From Methyloglobulus morosus KoM1 (GTDB taxonomy: Bacteria > Pseudomonadota > Gammaproteobacteria > Methylococcales > Methylomonadaceae): a DNA stretch of 34,463 bases. Both the position numbers and the translations under genes were made by a program. Where the stretch lies: the NCBI RefSeq assembly GCF_000496735.2, contig NZ_AYLO01000004.1, positions 1 through 34,463 on the forward strand. The letters run 5' to 3'. Of the stretch, positions 26,173 through 34,463 are shown piece by piece. The notes beneath the pieces were generated by a model. That model worked only from the letters and a program-made list of their open reading frames with translations, was not told where the DNA came from and ran no database searches. Numbering within the stretch: the first letter of the stretch is position 1; each line of letters begins with the position of its first letter.

Positions 26173-26550
26173 CCAAATTCAGGTGTATTACATTTCTCAC
26201 AAACTTAACATTCCTGTCACTCAAAAGACATAGCTCCAGAGGTATGATGCGCCCGCTAAGAGTGGTTTGTTGTGCTTTTGAAATACGGTAAGGATATCCC
26301 AAGCTTAGCGGATGTTGTTTGGACCTTAGCCATAAAATCTTCCTTTCCTATAGAAATTTCGGCCACTTAAGTGGGGTCATGGCTGCTGGCAAGGGATGCG
26401 AAAACACTGTATTTGATACGAAAGCAATAGTTCGGCCAAATGTGTGGTTCTGCCAGCAATGAATTTAATCCGTTTTCGTTAAACCCTTTCGCAAAGATTG
26501 CATTCGGAGACGACTTTTGAAATCCAATGATAAAAAATTTGGAGATAACA

Positions 26551-27261
26551 ATGAAAGTTAGGCCTTTAAAGTTTTCAAAAATGGTACTTGCCTTGGCTGG
26601 GCTGTCCATTTTTCCATTAACAAGCCAAGCAAGCCTGGTGATTAAGCTAGACGACGGAACAAACCCTCCGATTGTGATTAGTGATAACGCAATCGGTGAC
26701 ACAACAGCCCTCGCAGGTGTCAATACGATCAATAAATCGCTAGGTAATTGGTTGGTCAATGTTGTGTCTAGTGCAAATATAGGTAGTACATTAACCTCTC
26801 CGCTTTTAAGCCTTACATCGTTCAATGTTTCTTTTACGGGGGCAACAGCCCCCACTTCGCCACTGAAGATATTTTTGACTGACACAGGCTATGGGCCGAC
26901 TCCCGGCTTATTTAACCTTCATGTGGGTGGAACACAAAGTGGTGGTGCAAGTGTCACGGCTAAGTATTTTTATGATACGGGAAACAACCCCTTTGCACTG
27001 TCTAATCAATTAGGAACCACGCAAACCTTTACGACAGGGGCTTACTCCAATCAGCAAACCGCTGGCCCTGGCGGGATAATCCCAAACTTTTATTCGTTGA
27101 CGTTAGAGGCGGATATTACCAATGTACCCGGAGGATTCTTCAACTCACAGTTCACCAGTACTTTGTCTGCCGCCCCCGTTCCGCTACCTGCGGCAGCATG
27201 GCTTTTTGGCAGTGCAGTCATGGGTCTCTTAGGAATGAGAAAACGCAAAAAAGCGATCTGA
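26551..27261 (+). CDS. VPLPA-CTERM sorting-domain secreted protein
   Basis: A 236-residue secreted protein, the likely substrate of the local exosortase. A signal peptide (MVLALAGLSIFPLTSQAS) is followed by a Ser/Thr/Gly-rich, cysteine-free body. The C-terminus has the tripartite sorting signal: VPLPAAAWLFGS (from about residue 210), a hydrophobic segment, and the basic tail RKRKK. XrtD-type exosortases are thought to cleave such tails at the membrane before surface release. An in-frame ATG at 26527 exists, but GGAG (26541-26544) lies 6 nt before the ATG at 26551, so I use the latter. It is a stand-alone gene ending in a strong terminator. The body matches no family I recognise. Confidence 0.9.
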   Translation: MKVRPLKFSKMVLALAGLSIFPLTSQASLVIKLDDGTNPPIVISDNAIGDTTALAGVNTINKSLGNWLVNVVSSANIGSTLTSPLLSLTSFNVSFTGATAPTSPLKIFLTDTGYGPTPGLFNLHVGGTQSGGASVTAKYFYDTGNNPFALSNQLGTTQTFTTGAYSNQQTAGPGGIIPNFYSLTLEADITNVPGGFFNSQFTSTLSAAPVPLPAAAWLFGSAVMGLLGMRKRKKAI

Positions 27262-27306
27262 ATTTGTCTTTGATTCAAGAGCTTTTCTTGTCTTATTTCA
27301 ATCAAG

Positions 27307-27336
27307 GCTGGGCGGGATTTCCCGCCCAGCTTTTTT
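27307..27336 (+). terminator. Strong rho-independent terminator
   Basis: GCTGGGCGGG (27307-27316) pairs perfectly with CCCGCCCAGC (27321-27330) across a 4-nt loop and is followed by six T. It lies 46 nt after the stop of the VPLPA-CTERM gene. Confidence 0.93.
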
Positions 27337-27683
27337 AGTATGTGTATCAACCTGGGTCATATTGAATGGTTTCGGATCTAATTGCGATATGGCCGGTATC
27401 GGCAGGGAAATCGCAGCAATGGAGAATAGCCCTTTTTGAGCTGGTCATCCGTGCTTAAAACGGCCCGCATTTGGGTGGGGCCTTATGGGTAGCCAAAAAT
27501 ATCTAAAATGCACGAAGCTTACGGTTCCTATTCTCGGCACAGCAGTAATATATTAGGGCGAGGGACTGCGATTGCGCCGGTTCTTCACCGGTGATGAATC
27601 AAGGTCAACTAATCAATCAGTGGGTTTAACGCAAACACTAGGGAAAGCATTGCCAACATTAAGCTGTGGAAAATCACTTTAGT
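27337..27683. other. Intergenic region without a recognisable gene
   Basis: About 350 bp between the terminator and the rlpA promoter. It contains a small hairpin CCGGT-TCTTC-ACCGG (27577-27591). I compared it by eye with cobalamin and c-di-GMP riboswitch cores and found no match. No coding frame stands out. Confidence 0.4.
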
Positions 27684-27711
27684 TTGATAAATAATCCCGT
27701 GTGTGTATGAT
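27684..27711 (+). promoter_or_regulatory. Candidate sigma-70 promoter of the rlpA-like gene
   Basis: TTGATA (27684-27689) and TATGAT (27706-27711) each match consensus at five of six positions and are separated by 16 bp. CCCGT (27696-27700) and ACGGG (27712-27716) form an inverted repeat around the -10, a possible repressor site. Transcription would start near 27718, about 60 nt before the gene. Confidence 0.55.
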
Positions 27712-27779
27712 ACGGGCTAAAAATTAAGCTATGTTAGTAAGGTGATTGCGACGTTTGCGTGGTTTGTACGGTAAGCAAG

Positions 27780-28292
27780 ATGGATCAGCAACTATTTTTG
27801 TTCAGTAGGTACGTAAAAGCCGGTTGTTTCTGGGCAGCAATGCTGTCGATTAGCTTGATAACGGGTTGCGCTTCAGATCCGCCACAATTGACCACGCCGG
27901 ATTATAAAACATACCCCTATGGTTACCGTCATCAGCGAGCTTATAATCGACCCTATCAAGTCAAAGGCGTAATGTACTATCCCTTGCTTTCCGCCGATGG
28001 CTATAGTGAAGTTGGCATAGCATCCTGGTACGGCTCGGAATCGGGGTCGAAGACATCGATGGGAGCGCATTTTAGCCCGGAGGGTGTTTCTGCTGCCCAC
28101 AAAACTTTGCCGTTACCCAGCAAAGTGCGGGTAACTAATTTACATAATGGTCGTTCGATCATGTTGGTGGTGAATGACCGGGGGCCTTTTAAACACAACA
28201 GGATTATCGACCTGTCTCACGGTGCTGCGAAAAGGATTGGCGTGAAAAGCCTGGCGAAAGTAAAAATTGATTATTTGGGCGAAGCTGATTGA
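27780..28292 (+). CDS. rlpA: RlpA-like septal/cell-wall lipoprotein (DPBB domain)
   Basis: A 170-residue lipoprotein. The lipobox LITGC puts the lipidated cysteine at residue 30. A double-psi beta-barrel follows with GIASWYG (79-85), SAAHKTLPLPSKVRVTNL (104-121) and VVNDRGPF...RIIDLSHGAA (130-150), the RlpA pattern that includes the catalytic His and Asp of RlpA lytic transglycosylases. It lacks the C-terminal SPOR domain that directs many RlpA proteins to division sites. GTG at 27759 also opens the frame, but the ATG at 27780 gives a normal lipoprotein signal. It stands alone behind its own promoter and may not belong to the glycan locus. Confidence 0.88.
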   Translation: MDQQLFLFSRYVKAGCFWAAMLSISLITGCASDPPQLTTPDYKTYPYGYRHQRAYNRPYQVKGVMYYPLLSADGYSEVGIASWYGSESGSKTSMGAHFSPEGVSAAHKTLPLPSKVRVTNLHNGRSIMLVVNDRGPFKHNRIIDLSHGAAKRIGVKSLAKVKIDYLGEAD

Positions 28293-28393
28293 TCGGCAAT
28301 CGCAATGCAAATTTTGACCTAGACTGTTTCTTTTAAGAAGCCATTCGTCAATTGCGAAAACATTAAAAGCCTTTTAAATAGAACAATTACAAA

Positions 28394-29725
28394 ATGAAAA
28401 TTACTATCTTTGGAACAGGTTATGTCGGGCTGGTGACAGGTACGTGTCTTGCTGAAGTCGGCAATGATGTGCTTTGTATGGATATTGACCAGCAAAAAAT
28501 AGATAAGCTGAATCAGGGCATTATTCCTATTTACGAGCCTGGTTTAGAAGAGATGGTCAAAGAAAACCACCAGTTTGGGCGTTTACGTTTTACCACGGAT
28601 GCAAAAATGGCGGTTGACCATGGCTTGTTTCAAGTCGTCGCTGTGGGTACCCCGCCCGACGAAGATGGTTCGGCCGATTTGCAATATGTGCTGTCTGTGG
28701 CAAAAACGATAGCGGAACACATGACCGAATACCGTGTCGTTGTCGATAAATCGACTGTACCGGTGGGTACGGCGGATAAAGTCAAAAGCCTCATGCAAAA
28801 AACTTTAGCTGATAGGGGGGCGGATATTGAGTTTGACGTGGTTTCCAATCCTGAGTTTTTAAAAGAAGGGGCTGCCATTTCTGATTTTATGAAACCGGAT
28901 CGTATCATTATTGGGACCGACAATCCTCGGACGACTGAGCTTTTAAAAGCGCTGTACACGCCATTTAACCGCAGTCACGAGCGCATTATCGCGATGGATG
29001 TCCGGTCCGCTGAGCTTACCAAATATGCCGCCAACGCTATGCTGGCAACAAAAATCAGTTTCATGAATGAACTTGCCAATCTGGCCGAACATTTAGGTGC
29101 GGATATTGAACAAGTCCGTAATGGCATAGGATCGGATGGCCGTATTGGCTACCACTTTATCTACCCAGGTTGCGGTTATGGCGGCTCTTGCTTTCCCAAA
29201 GATGTCAAGGCATTGGAAAGGACGGCTAAAGACCTGGGATATCAGGCGGAACTTTTAAGTGCGGTAGAGAGGGTCAATGACAGACAGAAACATGTCTTAT
29301 TTCGCAAGATTCATCAACATTTTAACGGACAGCTTAAAGGAAAAATCTTTGCCTTATGGGGGTTGTCGTTCAAACCAAAAACCGATGACATGCGCGAAGC
29401 ACCCAGTCGAGTGCTATTGGAAGCGTTAATTGATGCGGGTGCGACCGTCCAGGCGTTTGATCCAGAAGCCTTGGCAGAAGCAAAAAGAATCTACGGCAGC
29501 AAAGCGGGTTTGGTGTTATGCAAGAGCCAGTCAGAAGCATTGGAAAACGCGGATGCGCTTTGTGTTGTGACCGAATGGAAAAACTTCTGGAGCCCCGATT
29601 TTGCCCAATTGAAGCTTAAACTTAAAGAAGCGGTCGTGTTTGATGGCCGTAACCTTTATGAACCGAAACAATTAAAGGCGGCTGGCCTGACTTATTATTG
29701 CATCGGTCGGCCAGTCAGTCATTAG
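28394..29725 (+). CDS. ugd: UDP-glucose 6-dehydrogenase
   Basis: A 443-residue enzyme oxidising UDP-glucose to UDP-glucuronate with two NAD+. The N-terminal Rossmann motif is [19 protein letters not shown], the substrate loop [12 protein letters not shown] is at about 151-162, and the catalytic Cys266 lies in YGGSCFPKD (262-270). [20 protein letters not shown] marks the C-terminal UDP-binding domain. Length is normal. It lies 56 nt before the UDP-glucuronate epimerase-like gene, so the pair would feed uronic acids to the polymer. Confidence 0.95.
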   Translation: MKITIFGTGYVGLVTGTCLAEVGNDVLCMDIDQQKIDKLNQGIIPIYEPGLEEMVKENHQFGRLRFTTDAKMAVDHGLFQVVAVGTPPDEDGSADLQYVLSVAKTIAEHMTEYRVVVDKSTVPVGTADKVKSLMQKTLADRGADIEFDVVSNPEFLKEGAAISDFMKPDRIIIGTDNPRTTELLKALYTPFNRSHERIIAMDVRSAELTKYAANAMLATKISFMNELANLAEHLGADIEQVRNGIGSDGRIGYHFIYPGCGYGGSCFPKDVKALERTAKDLGYQAELLSAVERVNDRQKHVLFRKIHQHFNGQLKGKIFALWGLSFKPKTDDMREAPSRVLLEALIDAGATVQAFDPEALAEAKRIYGSKAGLVLCKSQSEALENADALCVVTEWKNFWSPDFAQLKLKLKEAVVFDGRNLYEPKQLKAAGLTYYCIGRPVSH

Positions 29726-29781
29726 GCGTCCGGTTGATAAACGAGTCGGCGTTATAAAATTGCTGCAATAGAGAAAAAAGT

Positions 29782-30789
29782 TTGAAAATATTACTGACAG
29801 GTTGCGCCGGATTCATTGGATCCATGCAAGCAATCCGCCTATTGGAGCGCGGTGACGATATTATAGGCATCGATAACCTGAATGATTATTACGATGTCAA
29901 CCTGAAGCTCGCCAGGTTGGCCCTGTTACAGGATCACCCCAAGTTCAGGTTCATCAAGCTGGATATTGCCGATAGGGAAGCCGTAGCGGACCTGTTCACC
30001 AAAGAGAAGCCGCAGCGGGTCATCCATCTAGCCGCCCAAGCGGGGGTTAGGTATTCCATCACCCATCCACATGCCTATATCGATTCCAATATTGTCGGTT
30101 TTATGAATATTTTGGAAGGCTGTAGGCACAACGCGGTTGAGCACTTGGTTTACGCCTCTTCCAGTTCGGTGTACGGAGCCAATACCCGTATGCCTTTTTC
30201 AGTACACGATAATGTTGACCACCCCGTCTCACTTTACGCCGCCAGCAAGAAAGCGAATGAATTGATGGCGCACACCTATAGCCATTTGTATGGCTTGCCG
30301 ACTACAGGATTGCGTTTTTTTACCGTGTATGGGCCTTGGGGCAGGCCCGATATGTCGCCGATTTTGTTCGCCCGGAATATTATGCAAGATAAACCGATTG
30401 ACGTGTTCAATTACGGCAACCACAGGCGTGATTTCACCTATATCGATGATATCGTAGCCGGTGTAACCAAAGTGCTGGATAAGCCGGCACAAGCCAATTC
30501 CAATTGGTCCAGTGAGAATCCCGATCCAGGCACAAGTGCTGCCCCTTATCGCGTATATAATATCGGCAATAACAATCCAGTGCACTTGCTCGACTTTATC
30601 GGAGCGTTAGAAGAAGCTATCGGTAAGAAAGCCATTCTAAATTTATTGCCCCTGCAGCCTGGCGATGTCCCTGATACTTTCGCCGACGTATCGGATTTAA
30701 TCTCAGATTTTGATTACAAACCGAACACAACCCTAAAAGCTGGAATTAACGAATTTGTGGCGTGGTATAAGCAGATTTACAAGGATTGA
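29782..30789 (+). CDS. NAD-dependent epimerase, UDP-glucuronate 4-epimerase-like
   Basis: A 335-residue extended SDR. It begins with [15 protein letters not shown] (6-20), then [20 protein letters not shown] (29-48), a segment characteristic of the CapI/LpsL group that interconverts UDP-glucuronate and UDP-galacturonate. YASSSSVYG (124-132) and Y152-x3-K156 complete the active site, and [14 protein letters not shown] is also typical. The frame opens with TTG at 29782, preceded by GAGAAAAAAG; no ATG is available at the family start. Directly following ugd strengthens the UDP-galacturonate assignment. Confidence 0.9.
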   Translation: MKILLTGCAGFIGSMQAIRLLERGDDIIGIDNLNDYYDVNLKLARLALLQDHPKFRFIKLDIADREAVADLFTKEKPQRVIHLAAQAGVRYSITHPHAYIDSNIVGFMNILEGCRHNAVEHLVYASSSSVYGANTRMPFSVHDNVDHPVSLYAASKKANELMAHTYSHLYGLPTTGLRFFTVYGPWGRPDMSPILFARNIMQDKPIDVFNYGNHRRDFTYIDDIVAGVTKVLDKPAQANSNWSSENPDPGTSAAPYRVYNIGNNNPVHLLDFIGALEEAIGKKAILNLLPLQPGDVPDTFADVSDLISDFDYKPNTTLKAGINEFVAWYKQIYKD

Positions 30790-30915
30790 GAAAAGCCTGG
30801 CAAAAGTAAAGCTGGTTGTGCAGATACGATGAATCAGCTTGTTTAGGGGTATGGCGATTCGGTATTCAATATTCATGTCGGCTGGCCGCCACGTTCCTGG
30901 TGGCTATGGGATGTT

Positions 30916-31224
30916 ATGGGCCAAGAACTGACGCTCATTTCTGCGGACTGGGTCGTTTACATGATCCTGTGTAGCGATAATTCCCTATACACAGGCATCA
31001 CGACGGATCTACCTAGGCGATTTAGGCAGCATTGCAATGCAAAGGGCGCTAAATATTTCCGTGGGCGGCAACCCATTAAAGTGGTTTATGCCGAAGACGG
31101 CCATAATCGTAGCGCCGCCAGCAAAAGGGAGTTTGCCATAAAAAAACTCAAGCCATCTGAAAAAATATTGCTGATAGCTTCAGAAACCAACAAAATCGTT
31201 AAAGATCAGAAAGATAAGTTATAG
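30916..31224 (+). CDS. GIY-YIG domain protein (YhbQ/UPF0213-like)
   Basis: A 102-residue protein with a single GIY-YIG nuclease-like domain. VVYMILCSDNSLYTGITTDL (13-32) supplies the paired motifs (VYM and YTG), and RRFRQHCNAKGAKYFRG (34-50) carries the conserved Arg, His and Lys positions. AASKREFAIKKL follows, as usual for this group. The domain is shared with UvrC and homing endonucleases, but the role of these small stand-alone proteins is unsettled. It lies between glycan precursor genes and xseB and is probably unrelated to polysaccharide synthesis. Confidence 0.9.
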   Translation: MGQELTLISADWVVYMILCSDNSLYTGITTDLPRRFRQHCNAKGAKYFRGRQPIKVVYAEDGHNRSAASKREFAIKKLKPSEKILLIASETNKIVKDQKDKL

Positions 31225-31287
31225 GTATCCAGACAGTATTCCCACAGTCTAAAGCCGCACAAAATTCCAGGATAAAACCTTTTTTCT

Positions 31288-31318
31288 TTGTCGCTTCTAA
31301 GTGAATTTCATATATAAT
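31288..31318 (+). promoter_or_regulatory. Candidate sigma-70 promoter of xseB-ispA
   Basis: TTGTCG (31288-31293) is followed after 17 bp by TATATA, or after 19 bp by a perfect TATAAT (31313-31318). Transcription from near 31325 would exclude the longer xseB frame that opens at 31301 and supports the ATG at 31364. Confidence 0.5.
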
Positions 31319-31363
31319 GTTGTGGAAATTAAACAATATGTCGCTTTATTGCATTTCAACAAC

Positions 31364-31597
31364 ATGGCTAAAAAGAAAACCTCGCCTTCTTTTGAAGAAG
31401 ATCTTGCCGAACTAGAACAATTGGTCGTTCGGCTTGAGCGTGGTGAGGTTTCGTTGGAAGAATCCTTGCAGGCATTTGAACGTGGCGTAACACTGACCCG
31501 AGCCTGTCAAAAGGCCTTGCAAGAGGCAGAGCAAAAAGTGCAGATATTGATCGACAAAAACGGCAGCCAAGTCTTGGAGTCTTTTGCTGATGAGTAA
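31364..31597 (+). CDS. xseB: Exodeoxyribonuclease VII small subunit
   Basis: A 77-residue protein matching XseB, which binds several copies of XseA to form exonuclease VII for single-strand DNA degradation. SFEEDLAELEQLVVRLERGE and SLEESLQAFERGVTL are the family hallmarks. The frame is open from 31301, but the ATG at 31364 gives the normal length and lies downstream of the predicted promoter. Its last codons overlap the ispA start by 8 nt, the common xseB-ispA-dxs arrangement of proteobacteria. The large subunit gene is not in this window. Confidence 0.93.
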   Translation: MAKKKTSPSFEEDLAELEQLVVRLERGEVSLEESLQAFERGVTLTRACQKALQEAEQKVQILIDKNGSQVLESFADE

Positions 31598-32486
31598 GGC
31601 CTTAAAAGAGTACCAGTCATATTGTCAGCAGCGGGTAGAGCAAGCCTTGGAAATACGGCTTCCCAGCGAAAAGATACTGCCGCAAAAATTACATGAAGCT
31701 ATGCGTTATTGCGTCTTAGGCGGCGGCAAACGGATGCGCCCCATGCTGACCTATTGTGCGGCGAAGACGTTGGGCATCAGCCCCGATGCTGTTGATGGCA
31801 TCGCCTGTGCCGTTGAGTTCATTCATGTGTATTCTTTGATCCACGACGACCTGCCGGCAATGGATGACGATGGACTTAGGCGCGGCAAGCCGACTTGCCA
31901 TGTTGCTTATGACGAAGCGACGGCGATTTTGGCGGGTGATGCATTGCAGGCATTGGCTTTTGAAACTTTGGCGCACGATGCCAGTATCTTGGCCACAGCG
32001 GAAAATCGGTTGCAGATGATCACTATCTTAGCTAAGGCCAGTGGCTCTCAGGGCATGGTGGGCGGGCAAGCTATTGATCTTGAATCCGTAGGCAGGCAAT
32101 TAAACTTGCCTGAACTCGAGATCATGCATATCCATAAAACAGGTGCGTTGATCAGGGCCAGCGTAACCATGGCAACATTGGCAAAAGCCGATATTGATCC
32201 GGTTATGGCGATAAAACTTGATAATTATGCAAAATGTATCGGCCTGTCTTTCCAAGTTAAAGATGATATCTTGGACGAAGAAAGTGATACCGCGACACTA
32301 GGTAAAACCCAAGGCAAGGATAAGGAAAACGATAAGCCGACTTATCCGGCCTTGCTCGGAATGGCGGGAGCTAAACAAAAAGCGCAAGAATTGCATGAGA
32401 AGGCTATCGACAGCTTAAGCGTGTTTGGTGCCGAAGCGGATCTGCTGCGCGACCTGTCGCTTTATATTATCCAACGTGACCATTGA
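31590..32486 (+). CDS. ispA: Farnesyl diphosphate synthase (polyprenyl synthetase)
   Basis: A 298-residue all-alpha prenyltransferase condensing isopentenyl diphosphate with DMAPP/GPP to farnesyl diphosphate. The first Asp-rich motif DDLPAMDDD is at 86-94, the second DDILD at 225-229, and GGGKRMRP at 44-51 binds the isopentenyl diphosphate. Aromatic residue Tyr81, five positions before the first motif, fits chain-length control at C15. The ATG at 31590 lies inside the end of xseB, so translation is coupled. It supplies precursors for undecaprenyl phosphate, quinones and, if present, hopanoids or carotenoids. Confidence 0.94.
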   Translation: MSKALKEYQSYCQQRVEQALEIRLPSEKILPQKLHEAMRYCVLGGGKRMRPMLTYCAAKTLGISPDAVDGIACAVEFIHVYSLIHDDLPAMDDDGLRRGKPTCHVAYDEATAILAGDALQALAFETLAHDASILATAENRLQMITILAKASGSQGMVGGQAIDLESVGRQLNLPELEIMHIHKTGALIRASVTMATLAKADIDPVMAIKLDNYAKCIGLSFQVKDDILDEESDTATLGKTQGKDKENDKPTYPALLGMAGAKQKAQELHEKAIDSLSVFGAEADLLRDLSLYIIQRDH

Positions 32487-32542
32487 TGTGCTGATGTAAG
32501 TGTTGGCGTTGGTTTGAACTATTAACTTTGTGAGAAACCATT

Positions 32543-34463
32543 ATGAAACAGTCGCCTAAACGTAGAGAAATGGATACGATTTTGACCGGAGAAGTGATTG
32601 CCGAAGTGCAGCCTTCGACACTTAAAGTGGTTTCATCGCAAGCAATTAATACCATTGGGAAGATTTCAGGTCATTATCCGCTATTAAAGCGTATTTCTTC
32701 GCCTTCCGATGTTAAGAAGCTAAAAAAATCCCAGTTAAAGTCCCTGTCGAAGGAGTTGCGAGACTACCTGACGCAGACCGTGAGCATCTCGGGCGGTCAT
32801 TTCTCGGCGGGCTTGGGGACGGTCGAGCTGACCGTCGCCCTGCATTACGTCTTCAACACCCCCGAAGACCAACTGGTCTGGGACGTCGGCCACCAGGCCT
32901 ACCCGCACAAGATCCTCACGGGGCGCAAGGAACGGATGACCACCATCCGCACCCAGGGCGGCGTGTGCGCCTTCCCCAACCGTTTTGAAAGCGAATACGA
33001 CGCCTTCGGGGTCGGCCACTCCAGCACCTCCATCAGCGCCGCGCTGGGCATGGCCATCGCCTCCCAACTCAAGGGCGAGCACAAGCACATGGTCGCCATC
33101 ATCGGCGACGGCAGCATCACCGGCGGCATGGCCTTCGAGGCCATGAACCACGCCGGGGCGATCGACGCTAATTTGTTGGTCATCCTCAACGACAACGACA
33201 TGTCCATCTCGCCCAACGTCGGCGCCATGAACAACTACCTCACCAAGATCCTGTCCAGCAAGCTGTACTCCTCCGTCCGCGAAGAAAGCAAAAAAGTCCT
33301 CAGCAAAATGCCCAGCGTCTGGGAACTGGCCCGCCGCACCGAAGAACACATGAAAGGCATGATCGTCCCCGGCACCCTGTTCGAAGAGCTCGGCTTCAAC
33401 TACATCGGCCCCATCGACGGCCATGACGTCGACATGCTCGTCGAAACCCTCGAAAGCCTCAAGCACATCCAAGGCCCCCGGTTCCTGCACATCGTCACCA
33501 AAAAAGGCAAGGGCTACGCCCCGGCCGAAAAAGACCCCTTGGCCTACCACGGCGTACCCGCCTTCGACCCCAGCCAAGACCGCCTGCCCAAAGGCAAGCC
33601 CTCGCTGCACCCCACCTACACCGAAGTCTTCGGCGACTGGCTGTGCGACATGGCCAAACAAGACGAACGCCTGCTCGGCATCACCCCCGCCATGCGCGAA
33701 GGCTCAGGGCTGGTCAAGTTTTCCGAACAATACCCCAAACGGTATTTTGATGTCGCCATCGCCGAACAACACGCCGTCACATTGGCCGCAGGCCAAGCCT
33801 GCCAAGGTGCAAAACCCGTCGTCGCCATCTATTCCACCTTCCTGCAGCGCGGCTACGACCAGCTTATCCACGATGTCGCCATCCAAAACCTTGATGTCCT
33901 GTTCGCCTTGGACCGGGCAGGGCTGGTCGGCCCTGACGGCCCCACCCATGCCGGCAGCTTCGACCACAGCTACCTGGGCTGCATCCCCAACATGCTAATA
34001 ATGGCGCCCGCCGACGAAGACGAATGCCGCAAGATGTTGACCACCGGCTTCAACCACCCCGGCCCCGCAGCGGTGCGTTACCCGCGAGGCAAGGGCCCTG
34101 GCAAAGCGGTGCAAAAAGACCTCACGGCATTGCCCATCGGCAAGGGCGAAATCAGACGACAAGGCGAACGCATCGCCATCCTCGCCTGGGGCAGCATGGT
34201 CGCCCCGGCAGAACAAGCGGGGCAAGAGCTTAACGCCACCGTCGCCAACATGCGCTTTGTCAAGCCGCTGGACGAAGAACTCATCCTGCAACTGGCGAAA
34301 GACCACGACACCCTAATAACCATCGAAGAGAACGCCGTCCAGGGCGGCGCTGGCAGCGCGGTCAACACCCTCCTGCACAAGCACAAGATACTCAAGCACA
34401 CCCTCAACCTCGGCCTGCCCGACCAATTCGTCGAACAGGGCACGCGCGAGGAACTGCTAACCC
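32543..34463 (+). CDS. dxs: 1-deoxy-D-xylulose-5-phosphate synthase, C-terminally cut by window edge
   Basis: About 640 codons are open to the window end without a stop; the last few dozen residues are missing. Dxs makes DXP from pyruvate and glyceraldehyde-3-phosphate using thiamine diphosphate. Landmarks are [23 protein letters not shown] with the conserved His, [13 protein letters not shown], the cofactor motif [18 protein letters not shown] with [10 protein letters not shown], and [15 protein letters not shown] with the catalytic Glu. The ATG at 32543 adds about 43 residues before the usual family start at YPLLKRI; an internal start is possible, but no better ATG with a ribosome binding site is evident. 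Base composition changes sharply from about 32745 onward to C-ending codons. Confidence 0.95.
   Translation, partial: MKQSPKRREMDTILTGEVIAEVQPSTLKVVSSQAINTIGKISGHYPLLKRISSPSDVKKLKKSQLKSLSKELRDYLTQTVSISGGHFSAGLGTVELTVALHYVFNTPEDQLVWDVGHQAYPHKILTGRKERMTTIRTQGGVCAFPNRFESEYDAFGVGHSSTSISAALGMAIASQLKGEHKHMVAIIGDGSITGGMAFEAMNHAGAIDANLLVILNDNDMSISPNVGAMNNYLTKILSSKLYSSVREESKKVLSKMPSVWELARRTEEHMKGMIVPGTLFEELGFNYIGPIDGHDVDMLVETLESLKHIQGPRFLHIVTKKGKGYAPAEKDPLAYHGVPAFDPSQDRLPKGKPSLHPTYTEVFGDWLCDMAKQDERLLGITPAMREGSGLVKFSEQYPKRYFDVAIAEQHAVTLAAGQACQGAKPVVAIYSTFLQRGYDQLIHDVAIQNLDVLFALDRAGLVGPDGPTHAGSFDHSYLGCIPNMLIMAPADEDECRKMLTTGFNHPGPAAVRYPRGKGPGKAVQKDLTALPIGKGEIRRQGERIAILAWGSMVAPAEQAGQELNATVANMRFVKPLDEELILQLAKDHDTLITIEENAVQGGAGSAVNTLLHKHKILKHTLNLGLPDQFVEQGTREELLT

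Larger units (their letters stand above)
26019..26550. other. 530-bp intergenic region upstream of the VPLPA-CTERM gene
   Basis: No convincing gene. Two hairpins follow the kinase gene: GGGCCGA/TCGGCCC (26041-26060) and GGCCTTT/AAAGGCC (26105-26121). They probably mark operon end, although neither has a following T-run. Further on are an inverted repeat at 26153-26172 (listed separately) and the palindrome CCACTTAAGTGG (26363-26374). A -10-like GATAAAA precedes the VPLPA gene, with no clear -35. Confidence 0.45.

Noticed and set aside
27540-27680. Possible riboswitch upstream of the rlpA-like gene
   Set aside because: I compared it by eye with cobalamin and c-di-GMP cores; the conserved boxes are absent and the region precedes the likely rlpA promoter.
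32735-33661. Long minus-strand open frame (308 codons) opposite dxs
   Set aside because: It is rich in Gly, Ala, Val and Asp and mirrors the C-ending codons of dxs. The plus strand encodes unmistakable Dxs throughout, so this is a composition artefact.
33423-33998. Plus-strand frame of 191 codons inside dxs
   Set aside because: Its Ser/Pro/Thr-rich translation is the shifted reading of the GC-rich dxs segment and it has no independent support.
1-34463. CRISPR arrays, tRNA and rRNA genes
   Set aside because: No regularly spaced direct repeats and no cloverleaf or rRNA-like sequence were seen on reading the window.

Overview
This window is most likely from a gammaproteobacterial methanotroph (Methylococcales-like). 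That placement is an inference: it rests on the VPLPA-type C-terminal sorting signal, an exosortase fused to an EpsI domain, moderate GC content, and the housekeeping run xseB-ispA-dxs. No 16S rRNA or methane oxidation gene is present to confirm it.

Layout. Positions 1-1036 are mobile-element debris: the first codons of an IS1-like transposase running off the left edge, then a compact IS200-type element whose TnpA has Cys where the nucleophilic Tyr is expected. Positions 1037-5671 (+) form a very AT-rich glycan-assembly block: Wzx-like flippase, GT2 glycosyltransferase, Wzy/O-antigen-ligase-like polymerase and a membrane acyltransferase. Positions 5793-10271 (-) hold a tightly overlapping five-gene cassette: glycosyltransferase, hexapeptide acyltransferase, SAM methyltransferase, SDR epimerase/dehydratase and GT4 glycosyltransferase. 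Positions 10892-16284 carry two convergent secreted right-handed beta-helix proteins that are homologous to each other. A GT26 (WecB/TagA/CpsF) gene follows, diverging from the second with only 24 bp between starts.

Positions 17373-21103 (-) are xrtD-gmd-fcl: a VPLPA-type exosortase followed by the two GDP-L-fucose biosynthesis genes. Divergent from it, 21565-26018 (+) encodes the export machinery: Wza-like exporter, outer-membrane beta-barrel, GumC/Wzz-like polysaccharide co-polymerase and a BY-kinase-like protein with a degenerate P-loop. A VPLPA-CTERM secreted protein (26551-27261) is the obvious local exosortase substrate and ends in a strong terminator. Then come an RlpA-like lipoprotein, UDP-glucose dehydrogenase, a UDP-glucuronate 4-epimerase-like enzyme, a GIY-YIG protein, and xseB-ispA-dxs; dxs runs off the right edge.

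How it fits together. The genes describe a Wzx/Wzy-type exopolysaccharide whose likely building blocks include GDP-L-fucose and UDP-glucuronate/galacturonate, with acetyl and methyl decorations. It is coupled to an XrtD exosortase that processes a VPLPA-CTERM protein, and two beta-helix carbohydrate-active proteins may trim or modify the polymer. No gene for the initiating undecaprenyl-phosphate sugar transferase is visible here. The most interesting departures from expectation are the kinase P-loop Lys-to-Asn change, the conserved motifs shared by the two beta-helix proteins, the abrupt base-composition change inside dxs, and the IS200 Tyr-to-Cys change.
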